Below, piece after piece: positions 29,772 to 40,799 of a stretch of 60,000 nucleotides of DNA (its first letter is position 1; each line of letters opens with the position of its first letter). The translations under genes were made by a program, and so were the position numbers. Below the pieces are notes generated by a model. That model was given only the letters and a program-made list of their open reading frames with translations. It did no database searches and had not been told where the DNA came from. Source of the stretch: Zygnema cylindricum (taxonomy: Eukaryota > Streptophyta > Zygnematophyceae > Zygnematales > Zygnemataceae); the NCBI GenBank assembly GCA_037447655.1, contig JBBHKE010002609.1, positions 188,001 through 248,000 of the forward strand. Reading direction: 5' to 3'.

Positions 29772-30814
29772 CCGAAATCCAGGATTTGATCCAGGTACCT
29801 ACATCCTATAATAGACGTTAGCTTTAGCCTATAGCTTAGAGTCAACGATGGCATATGTGGGGTACAATAGGTATTTATAAGTGTAAAAGTAGAGAGTTCT
29901 AACAAACTAACAAGTAACCAAAAACTGCTCTAGACCAGATTTGAACCATGGTCTGTGAATTATTTGTAGAGGTAAGCCTTAACCAATAAGGCGTTATCGA
30001 AACGATACACGTGACGGGTTTCATAAATACATAAACATTAACGCAACAGCTAATTAACAGCAGACTAACCAAAAGGAGCAATTCTTGCATGTACGCAAAT
30101 CTGAACCGTGTAAAATATGTTTTGATCGGACAGCCGGCATTATAGCCGCCACGCGAAGTGAGCTTTTGGCGTCATACGGAGATAGCGTCACGCAGTGCCA
30201 CGTGGCGCCACATTATTTGATACCGGATAAGATGGGAGGAGGAACCATGGCTTCCGATTTGAGAGGTGTCACCTTGTAGACCTTGTCTTACAATGGTCGT
30301 ACAATAAGTACATCGCCAATTGTACCTTCTTATACTATATAGTGTTCCTATTGGACTAGGGTTTAGTAGTAGGTAGTCGTGAGTAGGCAGACCGAGACTT
30401 AGTGATATTTAGGTACCTCTCTCTAAGAGAGATTGTAACTATAAATGTCATCTTTGACCAACCATAACTTAATGCTCGGGTGAGCAAATTCGGTGATTCT
30501 TTTTGCTCCAGACTCAATGGAGTCCAAACTACACAGGGGTGTAGTCCGTCAGAGACTTTGAGTGTTAGGGTGGCACTCATTCAGTGAGAAAGTCAAAGTG
30601 GGGAATATTGTCCAAAACACATATTCAAGCTTTGCATTTTGTGGTGGAACTGAGCACACAGAAGGTCTTCTCTTCACAGGGCTGAAAATATATGGGGGTT
30701 TTTATTGTCAATGGATCATTTATTTGGGTTTATATCAACTTGGAATCGGCACTATCTAGATTAGCTTCTTTTGGATCTGCGAATTCTGTAGGCAATGGAG
30801 CCCATAGAATTTCA
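29772..30814 (+). mobile_element. 5'-truncated copia LTR, subfamily 4
   Basis: Matches the solo LTR from its first tRNA-like module to the terminal CATAGAATTTCA, with scattered differences. It lacks about the first 200 bp and ends exactly at the edge of the GGGA satellite. Confidence 0.85.
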
Positions 30815-33800
30815 AGAGGGAGGGAGGGAGGGAAGGAGGGAGGGAGATGAGGGGGGGATTAAAGGAGGGAGGGATGGCCGATTAGGAGAGAGGGAGGGAG
30901 GGCGGGAGGGAGGGAGGGAAGGAGGGGAGGACAGATTAGGAGGGAGGGAGTGCAGATTGGGAAGGAGGGAGGGAGTGCTGATTGGGAGGGAGGGAGGGAG
31001 GGAGGGAGAGAAGGAGGGATAAGTGGAGGGAGGGAGGGAGGGATAAAGTGAGGGAGGAAGAGAGGGAGGGATGGAAAAAGAGTGTGCAAATTGGAAAGGA
31101 GGGAGGGAGAGGAGGGGGGGAGAGAAGAAGGGAAGAGAGGGCAGTTTGGAAGGGAGGGAGCGCAGATTGGGAGAAAAGGAGGGAGGGAGTATGGTAGTAA
31201 AGATAAAGGGAGAGAGGGAGGGAGGGAGGGAGGGAGGAAGATATGAAGGGAAATATAGAGGGAGGGAGGGAGGAATAAGAGGAGGGAGGGAGGGAGGGAT
31301 AAAAGGAGGGAGGGAGGGAGGGAGGAAGAGAGAGTGGGCAGATTAGGAGAGAGGGAGGGAGGGAGGGAAGGGTGGAGGGAGATGAGGGGGGGGGATAAAA
31401 GCAAGGGGGGAGGGCAGATTGAGAGAGAGGGAGGGAGGGCGGGAGGGAGAGAGGGAAGGAGGGGAGGACAGATTAGGAGGGAGGGAGTCCAGATTGGGAG
31501 GGAGGGAGGGAGGGAGGGATAGATGGAGGGAAGGAAGGATAAAAGGAGGGAAGGAGGGATAAGAGGTGGGAGAGAAGGTGGGTGGGATAAAAGGAGGGAG
31601 GAAGGGAGGGAGGGAGGGAGGGAGAGTGGGCTGATTGGGAGGGAGGGAGGGAGGGAGGGAGGGAAGGAGTGAGGGAGATGAGGGGGGAGGATAAAAGGAG
31701 GGAGGGAGGGTAGATTGTTAGTGAGGGAGGGAGGGCGAGAGGGAGAGATGGAAGGAGGGGAGGACAGATTGGGAGGGAGGGACTGCAGGTTGGGAGGGAG
31801 GGAGGGAGGGAGGGATAGAGGGAGGGATAAAGGGAGGGATAAAAGGAGGGAAGGAGGGATAAGAGGAGGGAGAGAAGGTGGGTGGGATAAAAGGAGGGAG
31901 GAAGGGAGGGAGGGAGGGAGGGAAGGAGGGAGGGAGGGAGGGAAGGAGGGAGGGAGATGAGGGGGGAGGATAAAAGGAGGGAGGGAGGGTAGATTGGGAG
32001 GGAGGGAGTGAGGGCGGGTGGGAGAGAGGTAAGGAGGGGAGGACAGATTAGGATGGGGGGACTGCAGATTGGGAGGGAGGGATAGAGGGAGGGATAGAGA
32101 TAAGACGTGGGAGAGAAGATGGGTGGGATAAAAGGAGGGTGGAAGGGAGGGAGGGAGGGAGGGAGAGTGGGCTGATTGGGAGGGAGTGAGGGAGGGAGGG
32201 AAGGAGGGAGGGAGATGAGGGGCGGGGATAAAAGAGGGAGGGTAGATTGGGAGAGTGGGAGGGAGGGTGGGAGGGAGAGAGGGAAGGAGGGGAGGACAGA
32301 TTAGGAGGGAGGGACTGCAGATTGGGAGGGAGGGAGGGAGGGAGGGAGGGAGGTAGGGAGGGGGGGGGAGGGAGGGATAGAGGGATGGATGAAGGAAGGG
32401 AGGGAGGGAGGGAGAGTGGGCTGAGTGGGAAGGAGGGAGGGAGGGAAGGAGGGAGGGAGATGAGGGGGGGGGATAAAAGCAGGGGGGGAGGGCAGATTGG
32501 GAGAGAGGGAGGGAGGGCGAAGGGAGAGAGGGAAGGAGGGGAGGACAGATTAGGAGGGCGGGAGTGCAGATTGGGAGGGAGGGAGGGAGGGAGGGATAGA
32601 TAGAGGGAAGGAAGGATAAAAGGAGGGAAGGAGAGATAAGAGGTGTGAGAGAAGGTGGGTGGGATAAAAGGAGGGAGGAAGGGAGGGAGGGAGGGAAGGA
32701 GGGAGGGAGATGAGGGGGGGGGATAAAAGCAAGGGGAGAGGGCAGATTGGGAGAGAGGGAGGGAGGGCAAAGGGAGAGTGGGAAGGAGGGGAGGACAGAT
32801 TAGGAGGGCGGGAGTGCAGATTGGGAGGGAGGGAGCGAGGGACGGAGGGAGGGATTGAGGGAGGGAAGGAGGGATAAGAGGGAGAGTAAGTGGGTGGGAA
32901 AAAATGAGGGAGGAAGGGAGGGAGGGAGGGAGGGAGGGAAGGAGGGAGGGAGGTGAGAGGGAGGATAAAAGGAGGGAGGGATGGCAGATTAGGAGAGAGG
33001 GAGGGAGGGCGGGAGGGAGGGAGGGAAGGAGGGGAGGACAGATTAGGAGGGAGGGAGTGCAGATTGGGAGGGAGGGAGGGAGAGGAGGGAGGGAGAGAGG
33101 AAGGGAAGGGACGGCAGTTTGGAAGGGAGGGAGCGCAGACTGGGAGGGAAGGATGGAGGGAGATTGGTAGTAAAAGATAAAGGGAGGGAGTGAGGGCGGG
33201 AGGGAGGGAGCGAGGGAGATAGGAAAGAAAAGATAGAGGGAGGGAGGGAGGGAGGGAGATAGGAAGGGAAATATAGAGGGAGGGAGGGAGGAATAAGAGG
33301 AGGGAAGGAAGGAGGGATAAAAAGAGGGAGGGAGGGAGGGAGGAAGAGAGAGTGGGGAGATTGGGAGAGAGGGAGGGAGGGAGGAAGAGAGAGTTGGCAG
33401 ATTGGGAGAGAGGGAGGGAGGGAGATGTTGGGGGGGGGATAAAAGGAGGGAGGGAGGGTAGATTGGGAGAGAGGGAGGGAGGGCGGAAGGGAGAGAGGGA
33501 AGGAGAGGAGGGCAGATTAAGAGGGCGGGAGTGCAGATTGGGAGGGAGAGAGGAAGGGAGGGAGGGAGGGATAGAGGGAGGGAAAGAGGGATAAGAGGAG
33601 GGAGGGAGGGTGGGATAAAGGGAGGGAGGAAGGGAGGGAGGGAGGGAGGGAGAGTGGGCTATTTTGGAGGGAGGGAGGGAGGGAGATGAGGGGGGGAGGA
33701 TAAAAGGAGGGAGGGAGGGTAGATTAGGAGAGAGGGAGGGAGGGCGGGAGGGCGGGAGGGAGGGAGGGATGGAGGGGAGGACAGATTAGGAGGGAGGGAG

Positions 33801-34507
33801 TGCAGATTGGGAGGGGGGAGGGAGGGAGGGATAAAAGGAGGGAGGAAGAGAGGGAGGGAGAGAGGGAAAGTGGGCAAATTGGGAGGGAGGGAGGGAGAGG
33901 AGTGAGGGAGAGAGGAAGGGAAGGGAGGGCTGTTTGGAAGGGAGGGAGCGCAGATTGGGAGGGATGGAGGGAGGTTGATAGGAAGGAAAAGATTGAGGGA
34001 GGGAGGGAGGGAGGGAGATAGGAAGGGAAAGATAGAGGGATGGAGGGAGGAATTGGGGGAAGGAGGGAGAGAGGGATGAAAAGAGGGAGGAAGGGAGGGA
34101 GGAAGAGAGAGTGGGCAGATTGGGAGAGAGGGAGGGAGGAAGGGAAGGAGGGAGGGAGATGAGGAGGGGGGGATAATAGGAGGGGGGGGAGGGCAGATTG
34201 GGAGAGAGGGAGGGAGGGTCGGAGGGAGAGAGGGAAGGAGGGGAGGGCAGATTAGGAGGGAGGGAGTGTAGATTGGGAGTGAGGGAGGGAGTGAGGAAGA
34301 TAGGAAGGGAGGGATAGAGGGAGGGAAGGAGGGATAAGAGGGAGGGAGAGTAGATTGGGAGAGAGGGAGGGAGGGTAAAAGAGAAGAGGAAGGGTGAGAG
34401 AGAGAGGGAGGAAGGGAGGGAGGACAAATTGGGAGGGAGGGAGGTAGGGAGGGATAAAAGGAGGGGGGGAGGGTAGTGTGGGAGAGTGGGATGGAGGGAA
34501 GGAGAGT
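30815..34507. repeat. 3.7-kb (GGGA)n-rich satellite with higher-order structure
   Basis: GGGA/GGGAGGGA runs are punctuated by non-random phrases such as 'AGGACAGATTAGGAGGGAG', 'GTGCAGATTGGGAGGG', 'GATGAGGGGGGGGATAAAA' and 'AGTTTGGAAGGGAGGGAGCG'. These recur in the same order many times, so larger blocks have been amplified. On the minus strand hundreds of codons stay open as Pro/Ser/Leu-rich frames, which are artefacts. Extreme G-strand bias predicts G-quadruplexes. Confidence 0.95.
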
Positions 34508-34679
34508 TGTTACAATGCTTTTATGCATTGTTTTTGATTTTATTCTCTAATTTTATTTGTCTATTTTCTTTTCGTTTTTTCTTTACTCTCTTTTAATTCC
34601 TTTTTTTTCTTTATTTTTCGTTTTTTTTTTCTCATTTATTCACCTTCATAGTAATAATACACCCCCATTAGCTTTTGGG

Positions 34680-34850
34680 TAACGCGTGCAATCACACCCA
34701 TAAAACTGCTGCACATGCACTTTTAATAATGTGTTCCGTGAAATCAGTTCAAGACGTTCACATGCCATCCCGTAAAGATCTCCATGACTCAGTTCGTCAA
34801 GTGCTCACGCAATTTCGGTAACGTCACCGCAAATGGCAAGATCATCCTCT
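34680..34850 (+). repeat. Degenerate coding-like repeat, copy 1
   Basis: Resembles 36110-36310. The + frame reads 'SVKSV', then 'LHDSVRQVLTQFR', then a stop; the partner reads 'SMDSVRQVHTQFR'. No known family. Confidence 0.4.
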
Positions 34851-35020
34851 AGTTCGTGTGGTAGCTCATCAACTAATTTGTGGCTTGATTTAGACAATGG
34901 ACTATATTTAAATTCCAATCTTAACTTTTTGTCCTCTTGAGACTTCATGTCAAAATCAGTACAGCTACTAAACATGTGACATTATTCTTTGGCTAATTGA
35001 CGCTTTAACTCTCACTCTAA

Positions 35021-35290
35021 AGGTGAACTTCCATTAGAGGAAAAGTGGGGTTGTTTATTGGACGCCGTACGATTTCTTACAGATTCATACATTTTTTTCT
35101 TGTCCGACGAAACATGAGGAAACATGTTAATTGGATGACTCGCTCCAATATTATAGGCGTAAGTATCAACCATTGCATGTTTCACTTTATAAGATTCGCG
35201 AAGTAATCGCGCACATCGTCTAGAGTGAAGAAACTCTCCTCGGCGAGGAGAGGTTCTTCACACTGGTCGCGTACCATTGGTACACATGAA
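35021..35290 (-). repeat. Divergent dispersed repeat, copy B, with near-perfect palindrome
   Basis: Counterpart of 296-545. A minus-strand open stretch includes 'LLRESYKVKHAMVDTYAYNI'. The palindrome at 35225-35261 has 18-bp arms around one base with a single mismatch, centred on CTCCTCGGCGAGGAG. Lies between the coding-like repeats at 34680 and 36110. Confidence 0.4.
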
Positions 35291-36109
35291 AAGTAAAAAA
35301 ACAGGTGATTAGAAACGAAAACGTCCTATATGCCATGTGCCTTCAATCACGGTGTATACAAGTCAATCGAAATATTCTCGCATGCTCCTTCTAACATCCA
35401 TTGAACTTCAAAGTTTTTAGCTTCTTTTTGCCATTCTGTTTCGACATGTTGATTTTCAATTTCAAAATTAAAATTTGGTCGCAAAATTTTTGTACGAATC
35501 ATTATCAACCTTCGCTTGTACAAATTTTATGTACATATTTTCAGTTTGAATAATATTATTAGATTTTAAGAATCTGAAAACTAACCTACGTGGCGCCAAT
35601 CATAATTGAAAAACGATGTTCACTAGCACGACATAATGGAGCGACGTGCCGTTAAAAAATAGAAATAGACGTCTCCGCATGTTTACTGGGACCGTCCCGC
35701 CTAATGGAGAACAAGCCTAATTGTGACGTCACACAAGGAAGTCGGCCGCTTCCAAAGGGAGAGGAAGCCGATCTGAAACATCAAACATTGAATCTCATTT
35801 TCAAAAAAAGCCTCTCGACATCCTCGGCTTACATCGAAGCTCGAGACGGAGCGATTCTTTTCCCGCTATCAAAAACAAGACTTTGAATTCTAAAAAAACC
35901 TTCTTATTCTAGCTCCTTCAACACCTTGCAATCCTTGGACCCCTAAATGTTTTTTTACTTCAGCTCGGATAGGATATAACCTACAAATCGAATACCAGAG
36001 TTTGTTCGTTCTAATGAGAGGGTAATTTGCTAAACAGAAAAACAAATCCAAATCCTGTAAGGACAAAGTCCTGCCCGGTCAGAGTTTCCCCAACGCAGCT
36101 CCGTGAGGT
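35291..36109. other. No gene supported
   Basis: A 60-codon frame at 35704-35886 has an ordinary composition but no recognised family or partner exon. Confidence 0.4.
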
Positions 36110-36310
36110 GGAGGAGTTACATGTTTTCGGTCGCAAAGTCACACACGGTCGCACTTACAATGACGTGTTTCGTGGAATCAGTTTAATACTTTCACAGGAG
36201 ACTCGCTTACGAGTTACTCCTCTAACGAGTTCCATGGACTCAGTTCGTCAAGTGCACACCCAATTCCGGTTGCATCACCTCAACTAGCGTTCCATCAAGT
36301 CTTGAGGCCG
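36110..36310 (+). repeat. Degenerate coding-like repeat, copy 2
   Basis: Part of an 86-codon + frame (36027-36287) ending 'SMDSVRQVHTQFRLHHLN'. The nucleotide blocks 'GTGTTTCGTGGAATCAGTT' and 'GACTCAGTTCGTCAAGTG' match copy 1 at 34680-34850. Confidence 0.4.
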
Positions 36311-36499
36311 TTCCAAGGCCCTATCACACTACAGTATGCTGTCGCTGTCGCTTTCAAGTTCGTTGCAATCATTGCAACTCCAACTAGGACGCCATAGAAA
36401 ACCATAGATGTCCTGTGCCCATATTACGCACGGTATAAACTAACCAATACTACGTATTGTACGCATCAAACGATTTTGAAAAGTTAATAAAATGCGTAG

Positions 36500-39150
36500 C
36501 TTACTTTGTAACTGTATATTTGTAGTACACTTATTTCCATTTCCCGTATATTTTCGTACTCTTTAAGGTTATTAAAGGTTAATTTAGGGTTTTTAGGGTA
36601 CATTCGCGTACGTTCTTGCCTTTTTTTATAATTTGACGTTCAATGTCTTTATATGTTCATACTTTTTAGGGGTATGTATTTTAGAGTTTTAAGGATACAT
36701 GCTCGTACATTTCCGTATATTTCAATAGAGCTACGTTACATTTTCCATATATTTACGTACAATGCTCGTACATATTCGTGTTTTTTAGGGTTATTTAAGG
36801 GGGGTTTTAGGATACAATTTTGTACGTTGCCGTATGGTTTAGTACTACAGTCCTAGATTTTACGTACTTTTAAGATTTTTAGGGTACACTTTCCGCATAG
36901 TTCCATAACAATCCATAACTTTTCCGTACTCTTTCAGATTTTGTAAAGATTTTTTAGGTTCATGATTGCCGTACATGTTCGTACATGTTTTTACAGCGAA
37001 ATCTGACCTATTTTAACGATTTTTTCCCTTTTTTGAACCCTTTTGTACCTTCATGGATTTTTCCATCGCTCTTTTTGAAATAAAGTGAAACAATATAACG
37101 AAATGCATAAAATACACGAATACTACTTAAATTTCGTAAAGAAGTTTAAATCCATACAAATTGGACATCAGCATAGAAAACGCGAGGCGCGAACATAAAC
37201 TACTGCAAGAAGAGGTTGGGCGTTCACATTAAAACTTACGTCGATCATTCCGTGAACCAATATAACAATTGTTCATCAATTGGCTTGAACAAAAAAACTT
37301 TTGTCCATCCATTCGCTTAATCTAGACACCTCGTTACCAACCTGCTTCGTTGCTTGTCTCAATGTGAGCATGACCAACTCTTTTGATTACGTGTGCTCAT
37401 TTAGGTGTGCGAAATTCTACCGATTTGCCAAAATAAAAATTACAACCAAACACGAATTTACATGTTAAATAACTAAACATAAACATATAGTTAATCTTAC
37501 TTTTTTTTAAAAACCCTAAATAAGGCAATTCAACTACAGCTAAATTAAACCGATCAACATTAAGGGTTGAATAAGAGTAAATAACACGAAAATCAATTCC
37601 CCATTTAAAAACCTCTCCTCTAATAATGATTATTGGAGTAGGTTTCAAAGGACAATCATTCATCAGCATCTGCAATAAGCCTAATTTAACCAATTTCCTT
37701 AAAAGATTATAATACGAGAGCAGTGAACTTTGAGAGCTAATCTTCAATACTAAATTTACTCATAAATTGAATTATTAATTTTGTAATGGACAAGTGGCAT
37801 GATGTCCACAACAACCTTGAATCATTAGTAGAATCAATGTGTTTTTTGGCGCGGAAAATACCCTTTCTTTGTGCACACGTGTCTTTGTATTAACCCGAAA
37901 ATTGCGATGAAAAGGTAAGGATTTAACCATTCGACTCGGACTGTCCAAACGGGGGTTAAACACTTGTGCACATAGAAATGATGATTGACGCATCAAAAAT
38001 GTCAATGACACTATTTTTGTTTTTTTTATTTATACCCCTTATTTCCAAGATCATTATACAAATCACGTGGCCATATAACCAAAAATCATTTGAGATTTTT
38101 TGGATTACTTTAGACATTGCCCTTTATTTTCCCTATGTATTCGAATGGATCACCAACGCGTGGTTTTGATCAGGCTTCTTGTTGTTATTGATATTGCTAT
38201 TGTTATACATGAACAAGGGAAGCCCAAAGGTTTTGTATCTAACAATCACTACAATAAAACCTATACAACTGTTCATTGAACCAATAAATTAGCCTCAATG
38301 GACAATATGAACGACAACCACAACAACAACAAAAAACGACACCAAAAATTAAACCTAGAAAACTTTGTGCTTGTAAGTGTAGATTCCCAAAGTTTTACGG
38401 AGTAAATGGTCTTTCTCTCTTAATTTTTTGTTGATTATAGACAAGCTACACATTTGAGCTATTAATAAGAAATGGAAAACCAATGCGATTTTTTCAAAAA
38501 AAAAATTGGCATTGTGCTATTCAATTCCAAACAAAAAAGGGACCGATAGTCATTGAAGCAAAAAAATCAAAACAGAAGAACACAACTTTTCCAACAAACA
38601 TAAATACTTGTTGATTTTCCAAGACATTTATAGCATTTTGCACCCTTCAAATTTTTGGTAGGTCTCTCTTTTGTTCTCTCACCCCCCTCATACAGTCTTC
38701 TTTCCACTATCTCCACACAACCCCCTCCTCTCCCCTCTATCCTGCCCCTCTTCCTCCACCTCCTCCTCCTCCACTGTTTTAGGTAGTCCAAACGACACTA
38801 GAGACATCAATTTTTTAGGTGGTGTTACAACTCTTTCCAAATCGTTTCACAGGATCAAAACAGAAAAAAACATTAATTGTAATGCTATTTAGTCTTCAAA
38901 GGTGCAAACAAACTAGGACCGGATTAGTATTATGAACTCAAATAGCACAATTCCAAGAGGATGGTGGCTAGCCCATCTCGGCCAAAAAACCATCATTTCT
39001 TTGATATTAAGCAACAACAAACATTACGAAAAGAAATTTTATGCGCATATTTTGAGGTGTTCTCCTATTGTCCGCCAGAATGCTTTCCAACTCCAGGAGG
39101 ATGATTTCCAACTCTTGGAGGATGCTTTCCAACTCCTGAGGGATGTTTTC
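36500..39150 (+). repeat. 2.7-kb direct duplication, copy 1
   Basis: Collinear with 43425-46230 along its whole length at roughly 85% identity by eye. Examples are the 'AAAACGCGAGGCGCGAACA' region, the 'CACAACCCCCTCCTCTCCCC' region and the 'CAAATAGCACAATTCCAA' region. It differs by a 76-bp LINE-tail insertion here (37020-37095) and a 218-bp MITE in the other copy. Its right end is the 21-bp minisatellite. Confidence 0.9.
37020..37095 (+). mobile_element. 76-bp LINE 3'-tail insertion with target duplication
   Basis: The insertion is flanked by TAACGA on both sides (37014-37019 and 37096-37101). The paralogous segment has a single TAACGA (44183-44188). The inserted bases match the 3' end of the LINE at about 1716-1790, including ATGGATTTTTCCAT and AAATAAAG. 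Confidence 0.85.
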
Positions 39151-39262
39151 CAACTCCAGGAGGGTGTTTTCCAACTCCTGGGGGATGTTTTCCAACTCCG
39201 GGAGGATGTTTTCCGACACCCGGAGGGTGTTTCCCAACGCCTGGAGGATGTCGCCCTCCTGT
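39060..39262 (-). CDS. Possible exon: KHPPGVG heptapeptide repeat
   Basis: A 21-bp minisatellite of about eight units (39083-39252) encodes tandem 'GKHPPGV' heptads on the minus strand. The left border in that orientation reads TTTCTACAG|GAGGG, a plausible acceptor. Together with Pro-rich and Cys-rich frames at 39841-40050 and 40517-40727 it could be part of a wall or extracellular glycoprotein. Splice joins are not established. Confidence 0.3.
39083..39252. repeat. 21-bp minisatellite
   Basis: About eight units of TTTCCAACTCCNGGAGGATG(T/C). Only two to three units survive in the duplicate at about 46188-46230, where a copia LTR begins. Confidence 0.9.
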
Positions 39263-39840
39263 AGAAAATTGTGAATAATGTTTAATAATTGAGTCATTTA
39301 AAAAATACAAAATGTTCAATAGACGGCATTCAAAAAAATACAAAATAGAATACTTGGAGGAGCAATTATCGCCATCTTTCCAAGGTAGAATGACCTGTAA
39401 AATGCCTTGTTCTTTACCAGAAAGAATGAATATACTGAACAAGCTTGTGAATGAAATGCAATTTCTCGAATGATGATTTGCACCAATTTACTTAATTAAA
39501 ACGCCCAACTAGAAAGGCAAATTAGAAAGAAAAACAAACGAACACAATTCTTTGACATTATATTTTAAACATTGATTATTTTTCAAACAACTTAATTTCA
39601 TCAAAAAATGCTACTTTAAGCTAGAGGTACCATAAGCTTGTATATGTGGTAGTTTGCTGAGAAATAATAGGTTTATTGTTAAAGTTTCAATTTCATGCAA
39701 AGATTATACCCCTTGAAAGAACACGCATGTTTAATCAGTTCAAATGTAATCAACAACAAGAAGACTTCTAATCTTTTATTATTTTCTCTATTTTCCGAAT
39801 CGAGCGATCTACAAAATGAATAGACAGAAGTGCAAGCAAA

Positions 39841-40050
39841 CCTGGAAGAGGTGTCCGAGAGACGGGAGGAGGACGCACTGGAGGCAAAGGAGGAGGGCGC
39901 TGGGCCACTGGAATGGAAGGATTTAGCCAAAAGCAAGGAGGAATATTTAGGACAGCATCTAAAGAAAATTCTTGAGAGGGATTTGGGAGAGGATTTTGGC
40001 ACGGTTTTGGTGGGGGGTTTTGGAGGGGAAGGGAGGGGGCATTTGTGTTA
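39841..40050 (-). CDS. Possible exon: proline-rich segment
   Basis: Minus-strand frame containing 'LQNPPPKPCQNPLPNPSQ' and 'AQRPPPLPPVRPPPVSRTPL', ending at a possible donor CCAG|GTTTGC near 39841. Composition is like hydroxyproline-rich wall proteins. No acceptor is convincing. Confidence 0.25.
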
Positions 40051-40472
40051 TAACACGACTGGTTTAGTGCAATGCATTTTAAAAATTGATTTTTTTTCAA
40101 ACAATTCAATTTCATTAAGAAAGGTTATGTTAAAGTAGAGGTACCATAAACTTGTATTTGAGGTTGTTTGTGAAAAAACCATAGGTTTATTGAAAAAGTT
40201 TCAGTTTTATACAGAAATTATACCCCTTGAAAGAATACACATGTTTATTCAATTCAATTTCAATTAACGATAACAATAAATATTGTGTCAATTTTTCCTA
40301 ATTTGAAACCCTTTCCATGAGTTTTTATTTATCATTTTGTTCCTTCCAAAAGCTTAGGTTTAACATTATTTATCTTCTATGCATTTTGTCATCATTAAAA
40401 ACTCTAACTCCAAATGATCAGCTTCTTATTCATTCACCGATATTGAAGTACCAACCAACTGCGACACATGTT

Positions 40473-40727
40473 TTATGTCTTTATTATTCTGCTATGAAAA
40501 CAATTGAATTGTACGCCTCCCCAACAAGGGCCTCTTGGTTGAGTTGCATTACAAAATGCATCACAGTCGCTTTTATTTCGTTGATCACTTGATGCACACC
40601 CTGTTGGGAGATTTGGGCCGAATAGACAATTGGTGGATAAGCCGTCACATTTAGGGAGCCCGTTGACTGTGGTAACTGGCCCGGTGAAGTAGTTGTTATT
40701 AATTTTACTGCAAATATGGTTTGCCAT
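40473..40727 (-). CDS. Possible exon: small cysteine-rich, secreted-like segment
   Basis: Minus-strand frame with eight to nine cysteines: 'NGLPKCDGLSTNCLFGPN', 'PTGCASSDQRNKSDCDAFCN' and 'PRGPCWGG'. Spacing and N-glycosylation sites (NAT, NKS) suggest an extracellular domain. No signal peptide is visible and the frame probably ends at a splice donor before its stop. Family not recognised. Confidence 0.35.
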   Translation of the reverse strand: MANHICSKINNNYFTGPVTTVNGLPKCDGLSTNCLFGPNLPTGCASSDQRNKSDCDAFCNATQPRGPCWGGVQFNCFHSRIIKT

Positions 40728-40799
40728 CGTAAAAGAAAATTACTCCACAAGCCATCAATATCCATTACAACACGTCTAAAAAAATAAAAATGTTTAAGA

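Noticed and set aside
30859-34528. Pro/Ser/Leu-rich minus-strand frames up to 289 codons over the GGGA satellite
   Set aside because: Artefact of repeat composition; several overlapping frames are equally open and no start context or domain is present.
35704-35886. 60-codon + strand frame
   Set aside because: Too short, no domain, no splice partners, no second copy.
37775-38011. A 78-79 codon minus-strand frame open in both copies of the 2.7-kb duplication (also 44871-45110)
   Set aside because: By eye most nucleotide differences change the amino acid (about 73% protein identity), so there is no sign of purifying selection.
39083-39252. CRISPR-like array
   Set aside because: Units are contiguous 21-mers with no unique spacers; it is a coding-compatible minisatellite in a eukaryote.
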